A stretch of DNA of 64,000 nucleotides from Cryoendolithus antarcticus (Eukaryota > Ascomycota > Dothideomycetes > Cladosporiales > Cladosporiaceae), in the NCBI GenBank assembly GCA_002077065.1, contig NAJO01000059.1, forward strand, positions 124,001 through 188,000. Direction: 5' to 3'. Of the stretch, positions 34,614 to 45,576 are shown in pieces. Under the pieces are notes generated by a model. The model was not told the origin of the DNA. It was given only the letters and a program-made list of their open reading frames with translations, and did not search any database. Position 1 is the first letter of the stretch. Each line of letters starts with the position of its first letter. A program made the translations under genes and the position numbers.

Positions 34614-35973
34614 AGAGCTTGAGAGAATTTCCTTTGTCATCCCAAGGGCTACGACTGAGGTTGTGTGCTGTGGACTTTGAGCGTTATAGCGATTTACACT
34701 GCCGAGTAGGTAGGTGTGCTCTCACGGGCCAAGAATGAAAGCAGATCTTTTGAATCTATCCACCTTCGAGGAAGGTACGAATGGGCTGTGTCGTTTGGGT
34801 ACTGACTTACCGAATAACAGAATACTGCAGTTCAGTACGCCCTCGACCACGGTCACTCTACTGAAAACACCAACCTCCACCTGCCAGCTTTAGACGATGC
34901 TCGCCATCAGGCGTGCCCGTGGCGTCTTGCCAGCGGTGTAATACCAAGCAAAGAACGCCATTAGGCCTCTGCGCGCCTTCAGCTCTACAACCCATCCAGG
35001 ATCACTGGCGTCTAGGTTAAGTCAGCTCTGGCGCGGCCCACCCGCTCCTCCTCCGAACGCCCACATTTATTCGCCGACGCAAGAACTCCTACCACCTTTG
35101 CCGACGCTAAGAATCCCGACTTCTCTGCCTTCGTGCAAATGGGTCGTCCTCTTGGAAGACGGCTTGGCACGGGAAAACTGTGAGCGCCTTGCATAACCGG
35201 CGCGAGACTTCATGTGGCGTGCGTTACAAGTCCCTCAAAAACAAACACAGCAAGCTGCGGAGGTCAACGCGCGCCGTGGCGAGTTCGTAAGCAGACCTAG
35301 GCTCGATAGGCTCACGGATGCTGTCAATTTGCATTTCATTCAGGCGTGGCCCGCATACACGCTTCAAACGCGTGCTGCCCTTAGTGTCCAGCTCCCGGAT
35401 GCGACGGAAGTTGAGTCACTCGTCGAGTTTCTAAAGGAAGCGTATCCGTGCTGCGTGCAATGTGCTGTGCCGAACATTATCGTCAAGGATGCAGGCCTCG
35501 AGATCGAATGTGGACAGCCATGGGATTGTAAATGCAATGCTGGGGGGACGCTGGTAGATGGCTGGCCTTTAGTCGTCGATAACTTCACTGACCTATTGGT
35601 GCTATGTGCGAACGACTGTCACTGCCGTGCAAACAATCAATACAGGATTAGCTGAACAGGCCTTTGCGTGTGATTTGAGCGACGACAACGTGTGGCACGG
35701 ATGGGGCGACGTTCCTTCCAATCACTGGGTTGGCGACATGGCCCAGATCAATGCGTTGGAGTCACAGCCAGAGAAGCTGGGTACGAACTAGAAACTCGAC
35801 AACACTTTGGCATCTCTCCACTCACGCCATGCCTACGAGACGCATGGCCTTGTCTACCTTACACCATGGAAGCGGAAAGTCGACACTCCTGTTATCCTAC
35901 AGGTATTTCTCCCCTCTCTAGATTCACAGGTGAATTGAAAACCAAAGCTCCCAATTCGCCAAGTCACCCCCAA
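34614..35973. other. Convergent intergenic region
   Basis: A 1.36 kb gap between the converging Vac7 and kinase/PHD genes. Apart from the weak cysteine-rich frame described at 35212, nothing is recognised. Confidence 0.45.
35212..35655 (+). CDS. Possible cysteine-rich hypothetical protein or gene remnant
   Basis: An ATG-initiated frame of 147 residues. The second half looks protein-like: LVEFLKEAYPCCVQCAVP, GLEIECGQPWDCKCNAGG and LLVLCANDCHCRANN carry a spaced Cys pattern reminiscent of small secreted fungal proteins, but there is no signal peptide and the start is of poor quality. A second stop-free frame continues at 35606-35791 (TINTGLAEQAFACDLSDDN...), and a GTGCGA donor with ATTAG acceptor nearby could connect them. 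It may be a fragment of a decayed secreted-protein gene. I do not recognise the family. Confidence 0.28.
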   Translation: MWRALQVPQKQTQQAAEVNARRGEFVSRPRLDRLTDAVNLHFIQAWPAYTLQTRAALSVQLPDATEVESLVEFLKEAYPCCVQCAVPNIIVKDAGLEIECGQPWDCKCNAGGTLVDGWPLVVDNFTDLLVLCANDCHCRANNQYRIS

Positions 35974-37524
35974 TTAGGCAGAGCAATCAGCACAGAACCA
36001 TCTCTCTTCTTCCGCCGGGGCCGCCTTCAACCCAACACACTCAAAATGATACCACTCCTCTGCTCGCTTGCACCGCGTTGCGTCGCAAGCGATCATGCGT
36101 CCCGAGCTGGGTGACTTACAGAGGCAGTACAGCTGCTCGTCTGTCTCAGCTGCTGTCTTCCGCGCTGGTGTTGCAGGTCCAGGTGATGACTCGTCGCTGA
36201 TAGAGTCGATGTCGGTCTCTGCGTCGCTGTCGGTGTCTTCGTCTTGTTTCCGTCGCTTGCTCAGCGTGTCGACAGGACCAACTACGTCAATCGCTTTTCG
36301 CTTCGACGGTCTTGGCGACGCAGAATGCTCCTTCACCTGCGTTGCGCTCTGGCTATCCTCTTCTTCGCTCATAGTGTTGTTGACCGGATCATGCAATGCA
36401 TTTACCACTTTCTCAACACCCTGATCATCACCCTCTGCCGTATCCGCTAGCTCTGGATCGATCCATCCATCGGTGTAACTACCGCCCATATCGATCAGCC
36501 ACAGCTTTCCCTCCCTGTCCACAATGAAGTTGTCCGCCTTTGCATCACCCCATACTAAGTTATGCTCATGTAGCACATTCTTCATTCGCTCCGCTTCCTC
36601 GGCCCAGCGATCGCGATCTGCTTGCGGCACTTTGACGTCCAGCTTAGAGGTCAAGGGAACAGGGTCGGCAATCTCGGATTGTAAAAAGCCGAGTGCTTTC
36701 GTCGATGATGTGCCGGAACCGACGAGGCCAACTAGTTGTGGAGCGAGGACTTGGTCCTTAATGTCGGGCTGTGCAAGGCGGTGGAGCATGGTGATTTCTC
36801 GCTTTGTGACTTTGGGTGCTTCTTCGACTGCCGCCTTAAAGAAGAACGTTTCACCTGTCGACTTCACCCGCACACGTGTAGGGTGATAGGGCGGTGGCGA
36901 GCTGCTGCCATCCAGAACCTCGAGATCTGACGCGCTGTACCAGAAGTAGTTGAGGTCACGGATGTATTTGGGAATCGATATCTCGGGGTTTAGCTTAGCC
37001 ATGCGGCGCTTGAGATCGGTGGTGGCCTCCAGTTCTGTGGCGATGAGGTGATCTGAGTTGGCGATCTCGAGATCGAAGAAACGGGTATCGGCGTCGTAGT
37101 ATTCTTGCACGGTGGGCTTGTAATTGGATGCGGCGGTCTTGTCTCGTCCTCTTGCAAGAGGCGCGAGCATCCACTCGTGTATAGCATCTTTGGCATCTTC
37201 ATGACTTGACCTTGACTTCGTGGTTCTAGCATCTGCGTCGTCCGGACCCGCGACGTCGACAGCGCTGTCCCTTTCGCTGATCGGCTGGCTAAGTGATCGA
37301 TTTTCTTGGTTCAGACATGCTTCCACGAGCTGGCCGTATTGTTCGCATATCGAAATGCCAGCGGGCTTCTGCGAGTGTCGAAACTTGCCAACGTCCGCGA
37401 TGATGTGAAATCGTTGGTGCATCAGGTCCGAGTACGCTGTCAGTGCACAGCTGCCCACATCGTCGAGGAAGAAGTCAAGGACATGGAGGTCAGCTTGCTC
37501 GGCGTCCACGCTGCTGCTTGACAT
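35974..37524 (-). CDS. Kinase-fold protein with C-terminal PHD finger
   Basis: A 516-residue intronless protein. Residues about 195-380 resemble an atypical small-molecule/protein-kinase fold: FFFKAAVEEAPKVTKREITML (possible ATP-site Lys), then LVWGDAKADNFIVD with Asp327 in the catalytic-loop position and LWLIDMGGSY with Asp345 where DFG would stand. After an acidic linker and a basic KRRK (423-426, possible nuclear signal), residues 467-514 form a PHD zinc finger: C467-x-C469, C480, C485, H493, C496, C511, C514 with the WYHFEC core, as in ING-type fingers that read histone H3K4 methylation. The combination suggests a nuclear protein. The finger is firm; kinase activity is inferred and may be absent. 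Confidence 0.8.
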   Translation of the reverse strand: MSSSSVDAEQADLHVLDFFLDDVGSCALTAYSDLMHQRFHIIADVGKFRHSQKPAGISICEQYGQLVEACLNQENRSLSQPISERDSAVDVAGPDDADARTTKSRSSHEDAKDAIHEWMLAPLARGRDKTAASNYKPTVQEYYDADTRFFDLEIANSDHLIATELEATTDLKRRMAKLNPEISIPKYIRDLNYFWYSASDLEVLDGSSSPPPYHPTRVRVKSTGETFFFKAAVEEAPKVTKREITMLHRLAQPDIKDQVLAPQLVGLVGSGTSSTKALGFLQSEIADPVPLTSKLDVKVPQADRDRWAEEAERMKNVLHEHNLVWGDAKADNFIVDREGKLWLIDMGGSYTDGWIDPELADTAEGDDQGVEKVVNALHDPVNNTMSEEEDSQSATQVKEHSASPRPSKRKAIDVVGPVDTLSKRRKQDEDTDSDAETDIDSISDESSPGPATPARKTAAETDEQLYCLCKSPSSGRMIACDATRCKRAEEWYHFECVGLKAAPAEEERWFCADCSA

Positions 37525-38030
37525 TTTGCTGGATCTTTAAGGCGCTGGTCTCGACGGGGGTGCAGATGGGCAGAAGGGCTATAAGAAAAGCGTATGACCG
37601 CAGATGCAAAAGCTGACAACGACTGGAGAGCAACCTGCAGTTATGAGCCTACCTCTGGCTTACCCCTTGCCCTCCGTTCACAGACGACTGATCGCCCAAT
37701 GCTTTCCAGGAGGAGGTTGGCGAAACGCTTTGCCGTCATGACTACGACATGCATATCTGTGAGATAGCGTTCAGGTACGATCGGACATGCTCCCACACGA
37801 AGATCGCGCGATGGAGACAAAAGCGCGATTAAATGAGACAGATCGTGTGTGGCGGTAGTGCTTGCATCATGACGCTACTGCAGCCGCGATCGATCTCAAA
37901 TGCCAATGCTGCACGGTGCGAGACGCGGCACATGCTGCGGAGCCTCAGTCCCTGACTCCTCGAGCTCCTCGGCCTTGAGAGGTCGCCGTCATTTGCCGTC
38001 TCACGCGCGTTGTCACATTGTTTGCGCGGT
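37525..38030. promoter_or_regulatory. Divergent promoter region
   Basis: These 506 bases separate the starts of the kinase/PHD gene (minus) and the Zn2Cys6 factor (plus) and should contain both promoters. No specific motif is assigned. Confidence 0.5.
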
Positions 38031-40454
38031 ATGTCGGCGGCGGCGATGGACAGTGGCTCCGGGGATGAGCATCTCGAAGACACCCCGAGCGGGACAAAGC
38101 GGAAGGCGGAGAGCGAGAAGCGGACCTATCGTGCATGTTTGCATTGCAGGCAGCGGAAGGCCAGATGCAACTTGTAAGTGATTGATCGCATTGTCTCTCT
38201 CCCTGGAGGAGGAGTATGACAGCGCTTATGGACGGGAGAACCTTGGGTTTGCCTACGCTGCAAGGCATTGCGGCGTGTGATGCTGGCTGACTCGTCGAGG
38301 GCATCAATAATTAAGCCAAGACAACCTTCAATGTCAAAGCCGGAGAGCTAACGTTCACTCACTAGATATGGCAGCGGCGAGCCTGGCAAGCCACCGTGTG
38401 AGCGATGTATCCGAGAGCAGCATGAATGTGTCCTCGGCTCTTCACACCGAGGAGGCAGACGCGTCAAGCGAAGTCACTCAGAGGCCACTGCGAATGGTGT
38501 AGACGCACCGCATATCTCGATCGCTCATGATCACTCGAGTGATCAGTCTCCAAGCTCGCACCCAGCGACATGGGGAACCATGCATCCGCAACCGCAACCG
38601 CAACCGCAGCAGCATCTTGCGCCTGAACAAGGCTATGCATCTTCGGATCGTACGCCGCACGACGACGCAGTAGACGACACAGTCGCAGCCACCGACCTAC
38701 AGAACCCTTCAGATGCTTTAGACTTCCTCGCGCAAGTTGCAGAGCGCGACGCTGCACGCTCACCGGGCGAGCGGCCGCACGAGCAGACTGCCGGAGCTGG
38801 CGCACACGCCCATGGGAATGGCCACATTCCATCTCAGCAGCCGACGATTTACCCACTTCTGCAGACTGGTCAGCTGTCAGTGGAGATGGTGTCCACACTA
38901 CTACTGCGGTATCACGACAAGTACCATCCGTATTTCCCAATCGCTAACGTCGATGCGATGACGCCACAAAGGCTGTGGACTACTGCGTCAGATCAAAAGC
39001 ATCTCTTGACCGCAATGCTCACGGTGGCGTCCCGAGATGTACAGGACTGGCAGCAGACTCACGAGGCATGTTCAGCTCATATGCAGGATCTGATTGCGAA
39101 CCTTGTGTATGCTGGCACTGGCTCTGTCGAAGCAATCGAAGCTCTACTTATACTCTCGGAATGGCCACCGCGACAGCCGAGATGTCCGTCCATTGGCCGA
39201 GGAGAGGAAGATGCAGCTGCGTGGATGCTCGTGGGCACGGCTATCCGAATTGGCTACTTGCTCGGCATTGATCGGACAGGCTTCCGCACTGCGAATGACG
39301 GCAACACCGATGGTCTTGATCGTAAGCGTCTTGCGTGGGCCGCGTGCTACATCAGTGATCGTCAAATCAGTGTGCGATTGGGTAAAGCCTTCTGGTCCCG
39401 TGGCCCAGGACCTATGACCGCCCTTGGAACGCGTGACTTCCCCAGTCTGAAGCCAAAGCAACCGTGGCAGGACGATTATGCAGCAATCTTTCAGGCAAAC
39501 CTGGATCTGACGCAGCTGTTCTCCAACGCGCACGATGTCCTGTATGCGACTAAGGACCGCTCACAGCAGCTCCATATGGGAGGTGAGTACGTCAAGTATA
39601 TTGATGATTTCAGAGTATCTCTGCGGATCTGGCACAGTACCTGGGGCATGCTATCTTGTTCTGCACCGCTGAAGGCCTCCGTCACGCTTTGCTATGAGTA
39701 TTTGCGACTGTATATCAACGCGTTCGCATACCAGGCAACTCTGAATCGTCTGGTCGCCAAAGCACAAGCAGCCTCACCGAACGGTGTCTTCGCCACGTCC
39801 ATTGCCCCATTCGCTGATATAGCCTCAACGCCGGATGCTCGATTCATCTATGAAGCTATTGATGCCGCTACATCAATCCTGAGCGTCTTCAACAGTCTCG
39901 ATCCGCTCATCCTTCGTACGATGCCGCTCAAGCTGTGGCTGTGCGTCATCTACAGTGGCACATTCCTCTACAAAGCGCGGTGCACTGGCGTCATGGGTGC
40001 CGAGCAGACAGGTCGTGTGAAGCAGATGATACATGACGCTGTCGACAAATTGCAGAAGGCTTCAACCTGCGCGAACGATGTAGGTGACAGATACTCCCGC
40101 CTGCTACGACTTCTTTGGCGTAAGCCACCTTCGAGAGGAGATGTCAGTCGCACTGGTGAGTCGGCTACCCAGCATGCTTATGCCGCGGGGACGTCCATGC
40201 CTCAGCAGCTTGGACCCGGAGATATGCAGCAGCAGATGCAAAATCCGGCCTCAATCAATGCATTCAGCTGGCTAGATCTCGGAGCAGTGGGCGACTTTGC
40301 CACAACGAACAACAGTCTTCCCTCTGAAAGCCTCGATGGTCTTGATCGGTTCGACGACAGCTCAAATGGTGGCTTCGGATCATTTGACCAGGGCTTTACC
40401 ATCCCTTTACAGTATGTCTGGAATACTGCCTCGCCTTACGGAGTGATGTTCTAG
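38031..40454 (+). CDS. Zn2Cys6 fungal transcription factor
   Basis: Exon 1 is 38031-38173 and exon 2 is 38366-40454, giving 743 residues. The 192-base intron (GTAAGT..CACTAG) interrupts the DNA-binding domain: C36, C39 and C46 of RACLHCRQRKARCN are in exon 1, while C59, C62 and C69 of PPCERCIREQHEC are in exon 2. Splicing restores the CX2CX6CX12CX2CX6C zinc cluster. A His/Gln-rich linker follows (PQPQPQPQQ). From about residue 230 the fungal-specific regulatory domain is visible: LLRYHDKYHPYFPIANVD, WMLVGTAIRIGYLLGIDR, RLAWAACYISDRQISVRLG. Target genes are unknown. The next gene downstream, a quinone-oxidoreductase-like enzyme, is co-oriented, but 412 bases away and not evidently its target. 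Confidence 0.9.
38585..38608 (+). repeat. CCGCAA hexanucleotide repeat (Pro-Gln codons)
   Basis: About three and a half copies of CCGCAA encode alternating Pro-Gln in the linker behind the zinc cluster of the transcription factor. Confidence 0.75.
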
Positions 40455-40866
40455 TTGTGCAGAGCAGCCTGGGCAGTGTCTGGTACTGCTCAGTAGCCTC
40501 GACGACCGGCAGCTGGAGTACAAAAAGCTCAAGCTCTTCCACAAGCGCAAAACTCGGCAATGCGCTGCGCACTATGGGTGAGCCAAGTCTGTTCCGCGAT
40601 ACGACCGCAGTGCGACTGTCAGTCCTGCTTCGTCAGCCTGTCGGATCGGCTGGAGAATCGCTCATGCAGCCCCGCGAAGCGCGTCATACCCCACCAATGC
40701 TCGACAGCATACAAAACATTGAAGGCTTGAAACATTCACGCGGTTGGAACACAGAGTAATCGCACTCTGATTTCGCCAGCTCACGACCCTTATCTTTCTC
40801 CATCTATTACGCAACCGCAGTGCTACTGCTCGAAGCTTGTAAGTTGTTCAGCAGCTCAAGTGCATC
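40455..40866. other. Intergenic (oxidoreductase promoter)
   Basis: A 412-base gap upstream of the oxidoreductase gene. A GTAAGT sequence near 40839 could be the donor of a leader intron. No coding gene is seen. Confidence 0.4.
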
Positions 40867-41991
40867 ATGGCCACCATGAAAGCCGTCGGTATGCAGCAGT
40901 CCCTCATGAAGTCAGCAATACGGTCTCACAATCGAAACAGGCGTCAAAGACGGGAAGGGCCCGCTCGAGAATCTCTTCATCGACGAGATTCAACGACCGA
41001 AGGTCGACCATGCAAAAGCACTAGTCAAAGTCCGCGCGTTCGGGTTGAATCGCATGGACCTTATGCAGCGGGAGGGCAAGTACCCTCTGCCACCACAAGC
41101 ACCCGAGACTATGGGCGTGGAGTTCAGCGGCACTATCGAAGAGCTGGCAGGTGAAAGCGAGAAGGGATTCAAGAAAGGCGACGCAGTGTTTGGACTTGCA
41201 TACGGTGGTGCATACGCCGAGTACATTGCTGTGAGCACCCATATGCTTGTACACAAGCCCGAGGAGCTGAGCTGGGAGGAATGCGCCGCGATACCGGAAG
41301 TGAGTGCTGTCGGAAGTCCATAGCTCGTTCGGTCCACTAATAAGGACCCGTACAGGTCTGGATTACCGCACTGCAGGCCATGTACCTGATCGGCGAGTTC
41401 AGTGAAGGCAAATCGATCTTATGGCACGCAGGCGCCAGTAACGTCTCCATCGCCGGCATACAACTCAGCAAACACAATGGCGCCTCAGCAGTATACGCTA
41501 CCGCCCGCTCAGACGACAAGACCGACTTCTGCGTAAATACACTCGGCGCAACAGCAGCCTACAATACCAAGTCCGTGGACTGGGCGGATGAAGTCCTCAA
41601 AGCCACCAACGGCAAAGGTGTGGACATCATCATTGATTTCATAGGTCCTTCAGAGCTAGCAAAGAACCTCCGCGCTGCTGCGAAGGACGCTAGGATTGTC
41701 AGCTTGGCTTGCCTAGGCGGCGCAAACCTGCTGCCGGAGCATGAGCAGCCGAACTTCCTGTCCTTTTTCGCCAAACGCATCCGGTTCGAGGGCAGCGGGC
41801 TACGGAGTCGCGATGAGGCGTACCAAGGCAAGCTGAGGGATCAGCTAGTCGAGCATGCCCTGCCGAAGTTCAGGGATGGGAGTTTCAAGCCGCACATTGA
41901 GAAGGTCTTTCCGTGGGAGGATATCAAGGAGGCGCATGGACAGATGGAGAGGAATGAGACAAAGGGGAAGCTGGTCTGTACCATCCCGTAG
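40867..41991 (+). CDS. Zinc-independent quinone oxidoreductase-like MDR enzyme
   Basis: Three exons, 40867-40888, 40941-41299 and 41356-41991, give 338 residues. Introns of 52 bases (GTATGC..AACAG) and 56 bases (GTGAGT..TACAG) both leave exact frames. The start reads MATMKAVGVKDGKGPLENLF. The GroES-like domain has VRAFGLNRMDLMQREGKYP and LGVEFSGTIEE-type sequence; the Rossmann domain has ILWHAGASNVSIAGIQLSK, equivalent to the AGAS(G)VG nucleotide-binding motif, then VDIIIDFIGP. Catalytic-zinc ligands are absent. This matches the NADPH:quinone oxidoreductase branch of medium-chain dehydrogenases (human PIG3/TP53I3-like), cytosolic. Without the tiny first exon the enzyme would lack its N-terminal strand. 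Confidence 0.88.
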
Positions 41992-44761
41992 GCGAGACAG
42001 TCCTATCGCTGTACATCAACCCGAGCTGGTAGTGTTAGGTGCAGTGTACTTCGAGTTTGCGCATCGCTTACACGCTCAAACGAGGGTCGTGGAATGGATC
42101 GCACATAGCCAAGCTCTGTGCAGGGGCTGTTTCTTCACGCACGTGGCGCATGCGCATTCATCCATAGTGGTCGTGGACAAGAGGGCCGGTGTCGCGTGGG
42201 TTTGATGAAGATCGTCGTCTATAACATGGAAGACTTCATTCCTGAAGTATTCCTCCAGCGCTGATCCCCTCCACTTCCCGTGATCAGCACTCAAGTGTGT
42301 CCCATCTCCGCGGTATTAATCTCGCCGGCGGTGCCCTGTCCATGGTGTCTCAGGATCGGAAAGTGCAGGGTCACTGACCTGTCGCAGGGCGTGGAACTTC
42401 GAGGCGACAGCTGCGTGGGAGTGTGGCCTATACATGCCGCGCCATGGTTCAAGCTCTCGAGAGACCGCCGTCCCAATCCCGACACTGTGGTAGCGAGGCG
42501 CCGGCGCATGGCACTCATGGCTTTGCCGGGTTACACGAAACCGTCTGCAATATCAGGGGTACAATACTGTACCTCGAGCGATGTCGAAGGAATCACGATA
42601 GCAATACTACTGGAAGTCCGGATCTTGAGGGACTGTATCGCTGACCATTGCGCGCTCACATGACGTGAGGCTACTGCGAACATGCTTGCCGTACCTGAGG
42701 GCGGCATATGCACTGTCAGTTGGCGTTACAGTGCCATGCCGAGTCCGTGGTCTTGAGACTGATGATTGTTACGATGATCACGCGCCCGGGCGATGCGATG
42801 CTGCACCAAGCACCACCAATGTGACCTCAGAGGCTCAGTGCGAGCTTGCTGTGTTGCAGTGCCCTGCGATAAGCCTTCAAGATAGGGTCTGCGCATTTGT
42901 CGAACGCTGACGAGAGCGCGCTGTTGGGAATCACATGAGAATCAACTTCGATCACTGACCAGTCACGTCAGACGTCAGTGAAGCCACCTTCCACTTTCGT
43001 GATTCGCCAATCGAGCAGTCGGGCGTCTAGACCACGTCGCTCGTGAGCGCAGAGTCCACTCTGTAGGCCTGGTTTTACGCGAACGCTTTCTAAACCTGCA
43101 CCGCATTCCGGAACTTGCCACCATAGTGATCGAACAAAGTTACGGTTGGCGGCATACTTGATAGGCGAAGGCCATGAACACCATCAAACACCGAAACGAC
43201 CCGTGGCTTTCAATCACTGGAAACGAATTGCGAACTCCCACGTTGCACCCTTGCTAGCGAGTCAAGGTCTTTCGATAGCCGGACACGGGGTGAGCATCCG
43301 AGACCGCGAAAATGCACCATGGTCGTCGGGCCGGACACCTTCTTTGCTAGCTCGACCAAAGCTCCAGCAGCAGATGGCGCGATCCAATCATTGGTGAAGT
43401 CTTTGTGCGACCGTGATCGTAAATTTGCCAGCACAGCATCAGCGAGTGCAGAGCCAAAGTAGTCGTATGCTATCCACACTCGTTATTCGTACCCGTATGA
43501 CTTGACCGAAAGGGTGCGGCAGTGTGCGTGGAAGCGCTCGGCTCGCACGCAGCACGACGCTGCCAAATACTATTGGCTGCAGTGCAAGTCCATCCATTTG
43601 CGTGTGCAGATTGGGAAGCTCCACCACATCTGCTTCTTCCACCTACGTGCGTGGCTCCTAATATAGGTTTGTCAGATCCTGCTGGACGCCTCTGTGGAGA
43701 GAGTTTGAGCTGGGCACATCTCTGGGAACATGCTCGCGGCAGTCGTAAAGACATGAAGAGGGTGCGTCTCTCCGACAGCATCGCCTCGTACATTACATAC
43801 ATGTGTCGTGCACTGAACACCGTCCGCGGCGCTCCACAGGGTATCTATCTGTGAGCAATGACCTCCATATGTCACCTTCCCATGTAGCCCATGTGGTAGC
43901 ACGTGGAAGGCCTGGGCTATCAAACGCCGCCCACGCCGCCAGAGGGTCCCAGTGCGGTGCCTCTGCTGGGTACGTGCATCGGCAGGCGGAGCAGCAAGCC
44001 AAGGGTAGGATCCTAGTCTTGCATTGGACTGGGGGAGCATGCCGCTACTGCGCGGTAAATGCAGGCCGACGGACCATTGGGAAACGAAGAGAACTCTGCC
44101 ATTGCGTACATATCGCCCACCTAGCCGGCCGGCGTCCAGTAAATTGTTTCTGATTGCTCTATCTTGATTTGTTGTTCGTGGGAATTATTTGGCACCTCGG
44201 TCTCCTGAAAGGGACTTTGCTCACCCACCAGCCGAAGCTCTACCTTACACTTTACTCAACTGCAGCTCTCTACAAGCTATCTGGTTACCAGTCAGAGGGC
44301 CAAAAGTCAATTCACGAAACGAAAGCCAACGTGGTGGGTTTGAACTCAGGGCTTGTCCGCTACATACCAAGCTTCTCGTCTGGTCTTCTAGACTCGTCCG
44401 AGCTCTCTAAGGGCTCACAGCCTTCCAGCTTCGACTGCTGATCGACCCTGAGAAACACTCAACAAGCCTTCAGCATTAACGTGCATTCTCAATCTGCCTT
44501 GCCTTGGTCAAAATTTGACTGCACATACTGCAAAGTGTTCAGCCGGCTAGCTTCTGAAGTGGTGCATTCATCTGATTTGTCGATTTTACCCGCCGTTTAC
44601 GAAGGCATACTGTTTGACCCTAGACGTCACGAGGAGCTACATCTGAAGAGATCTCAAGGCCCAAGGCTTATCGTCCGCCTGACAAAGGTGCCGCCGACTC
44701 AAATTCTCCCAACACTGGCGACATCAGACTTCGTAGCGTGCAGTACGCAGTGCTGCCCAAT
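41992..44761. other. Large gene-poor gap upstream of ras-2
   Basis: At 2.77 kb this is the longest gap between called genes in the window. Both strands carry only short, overlapping frames without family features, and no tRNA-like B box or repeat array was recognised. The right end (about 44.1-44.76 kb) is likely promoter and leader of ras-2. Confidence 0.45.
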
Positions 44762-45576
44762 ATGTCTCATGGCAAGATGACCCTGTACAAGCTGGTGGTG
44801 CTTGGAGATGGTGGTGTTGGTAAGACCGCATTGACCATTCAGGTAAGTCGTTGCCCACTAACCTTGTGGGCGTCGCTGATTCAATCTAGCTATGCTTGAA
44901 CCACTTCGTCGAGACCTACGACCCTACAATCGAGGACTCGTATCGCAAGCAGGTTGTCATTGATGGACAGTCATGCATGCTGGAAGTACTGGACACAGCA
45001 GGACAGGAAGAGTACACCGCATTGCGGGACCAGTGGATCCGCGATGGGGAGGGCTTTGTGCTTGTGTACAGCATCTCTTCGCGGGCATCGTTCACACGGA
45101 TACAGAGGTTTCACCACCAGATACAGCGGGTAAAGGAGTCGGCAGGCGCAGGTTCACCCACATATCCTGGATCACCACTCTCGCAAACGATGGGCAGCTT
45201 CGGTCCAGCACCGGTAATGCTGGTGGGAAACAAGTGCGATCGAGTCACAGAGCGAGAAGTCAGCACGCAAGAGGGCAGCGCGCTTGCGAAGCAACTGGGC
45301 TGCGAGTTCGTCGAGGCTTCAGCAAAGAATTGTGTCAACGTGGAAACTGCATTCTTCAACGTCGTCCGCCAGCTACGAAAGCAGCGAGCAAGCGCGCCTG
45401 GCGGACGAGAGCCACGGCAGAACTCAGGACGCGATGCAAGGCCGAGACCGCCAGGAGGTGGTGTCAGAGGACCGTACGATCATTCATATGAGAACTATGG
45501 AGCGAAGACCATGACTGACCGCTACAGACGAAACCCCGGTGGCCGCAGTAGCAGATCGAAATGTGTGATCCTGTGA
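44762..45576 (+). CDS. ras-2: Ras GTPase, Ras-2/RasB type
   Basis: A small GTPase of the second fungal Ras class (Neurospora ras-2, Aspergillus RasB), which controls polarised growth and morphology. Exons 44762-44842 and 44890-45576 are joined across a 47-base phase-0 intron (GTAAGT..TCTAG), giving 255 residues. G boxes: GDGGVGKTA (P loop, from residue 15), YDPTIEDSYRKQ (switch I), LDTAGQEEY (switch II), GNKCD and EASAKN. Between G3 and G4 there is an extra Gly/Ser/Pro segment (AGAGSPTYPGSPLSQTMGSF) characteristic of this class. A basic, Gly/Arg/Pro-rich hypervariable tail ends in the CAAX box CVIL; the final Leu favours geranylgeranylation. Exon 1 carries the P loop, so the exon-2-only reading is not functional. 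Confidence 0.95.
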
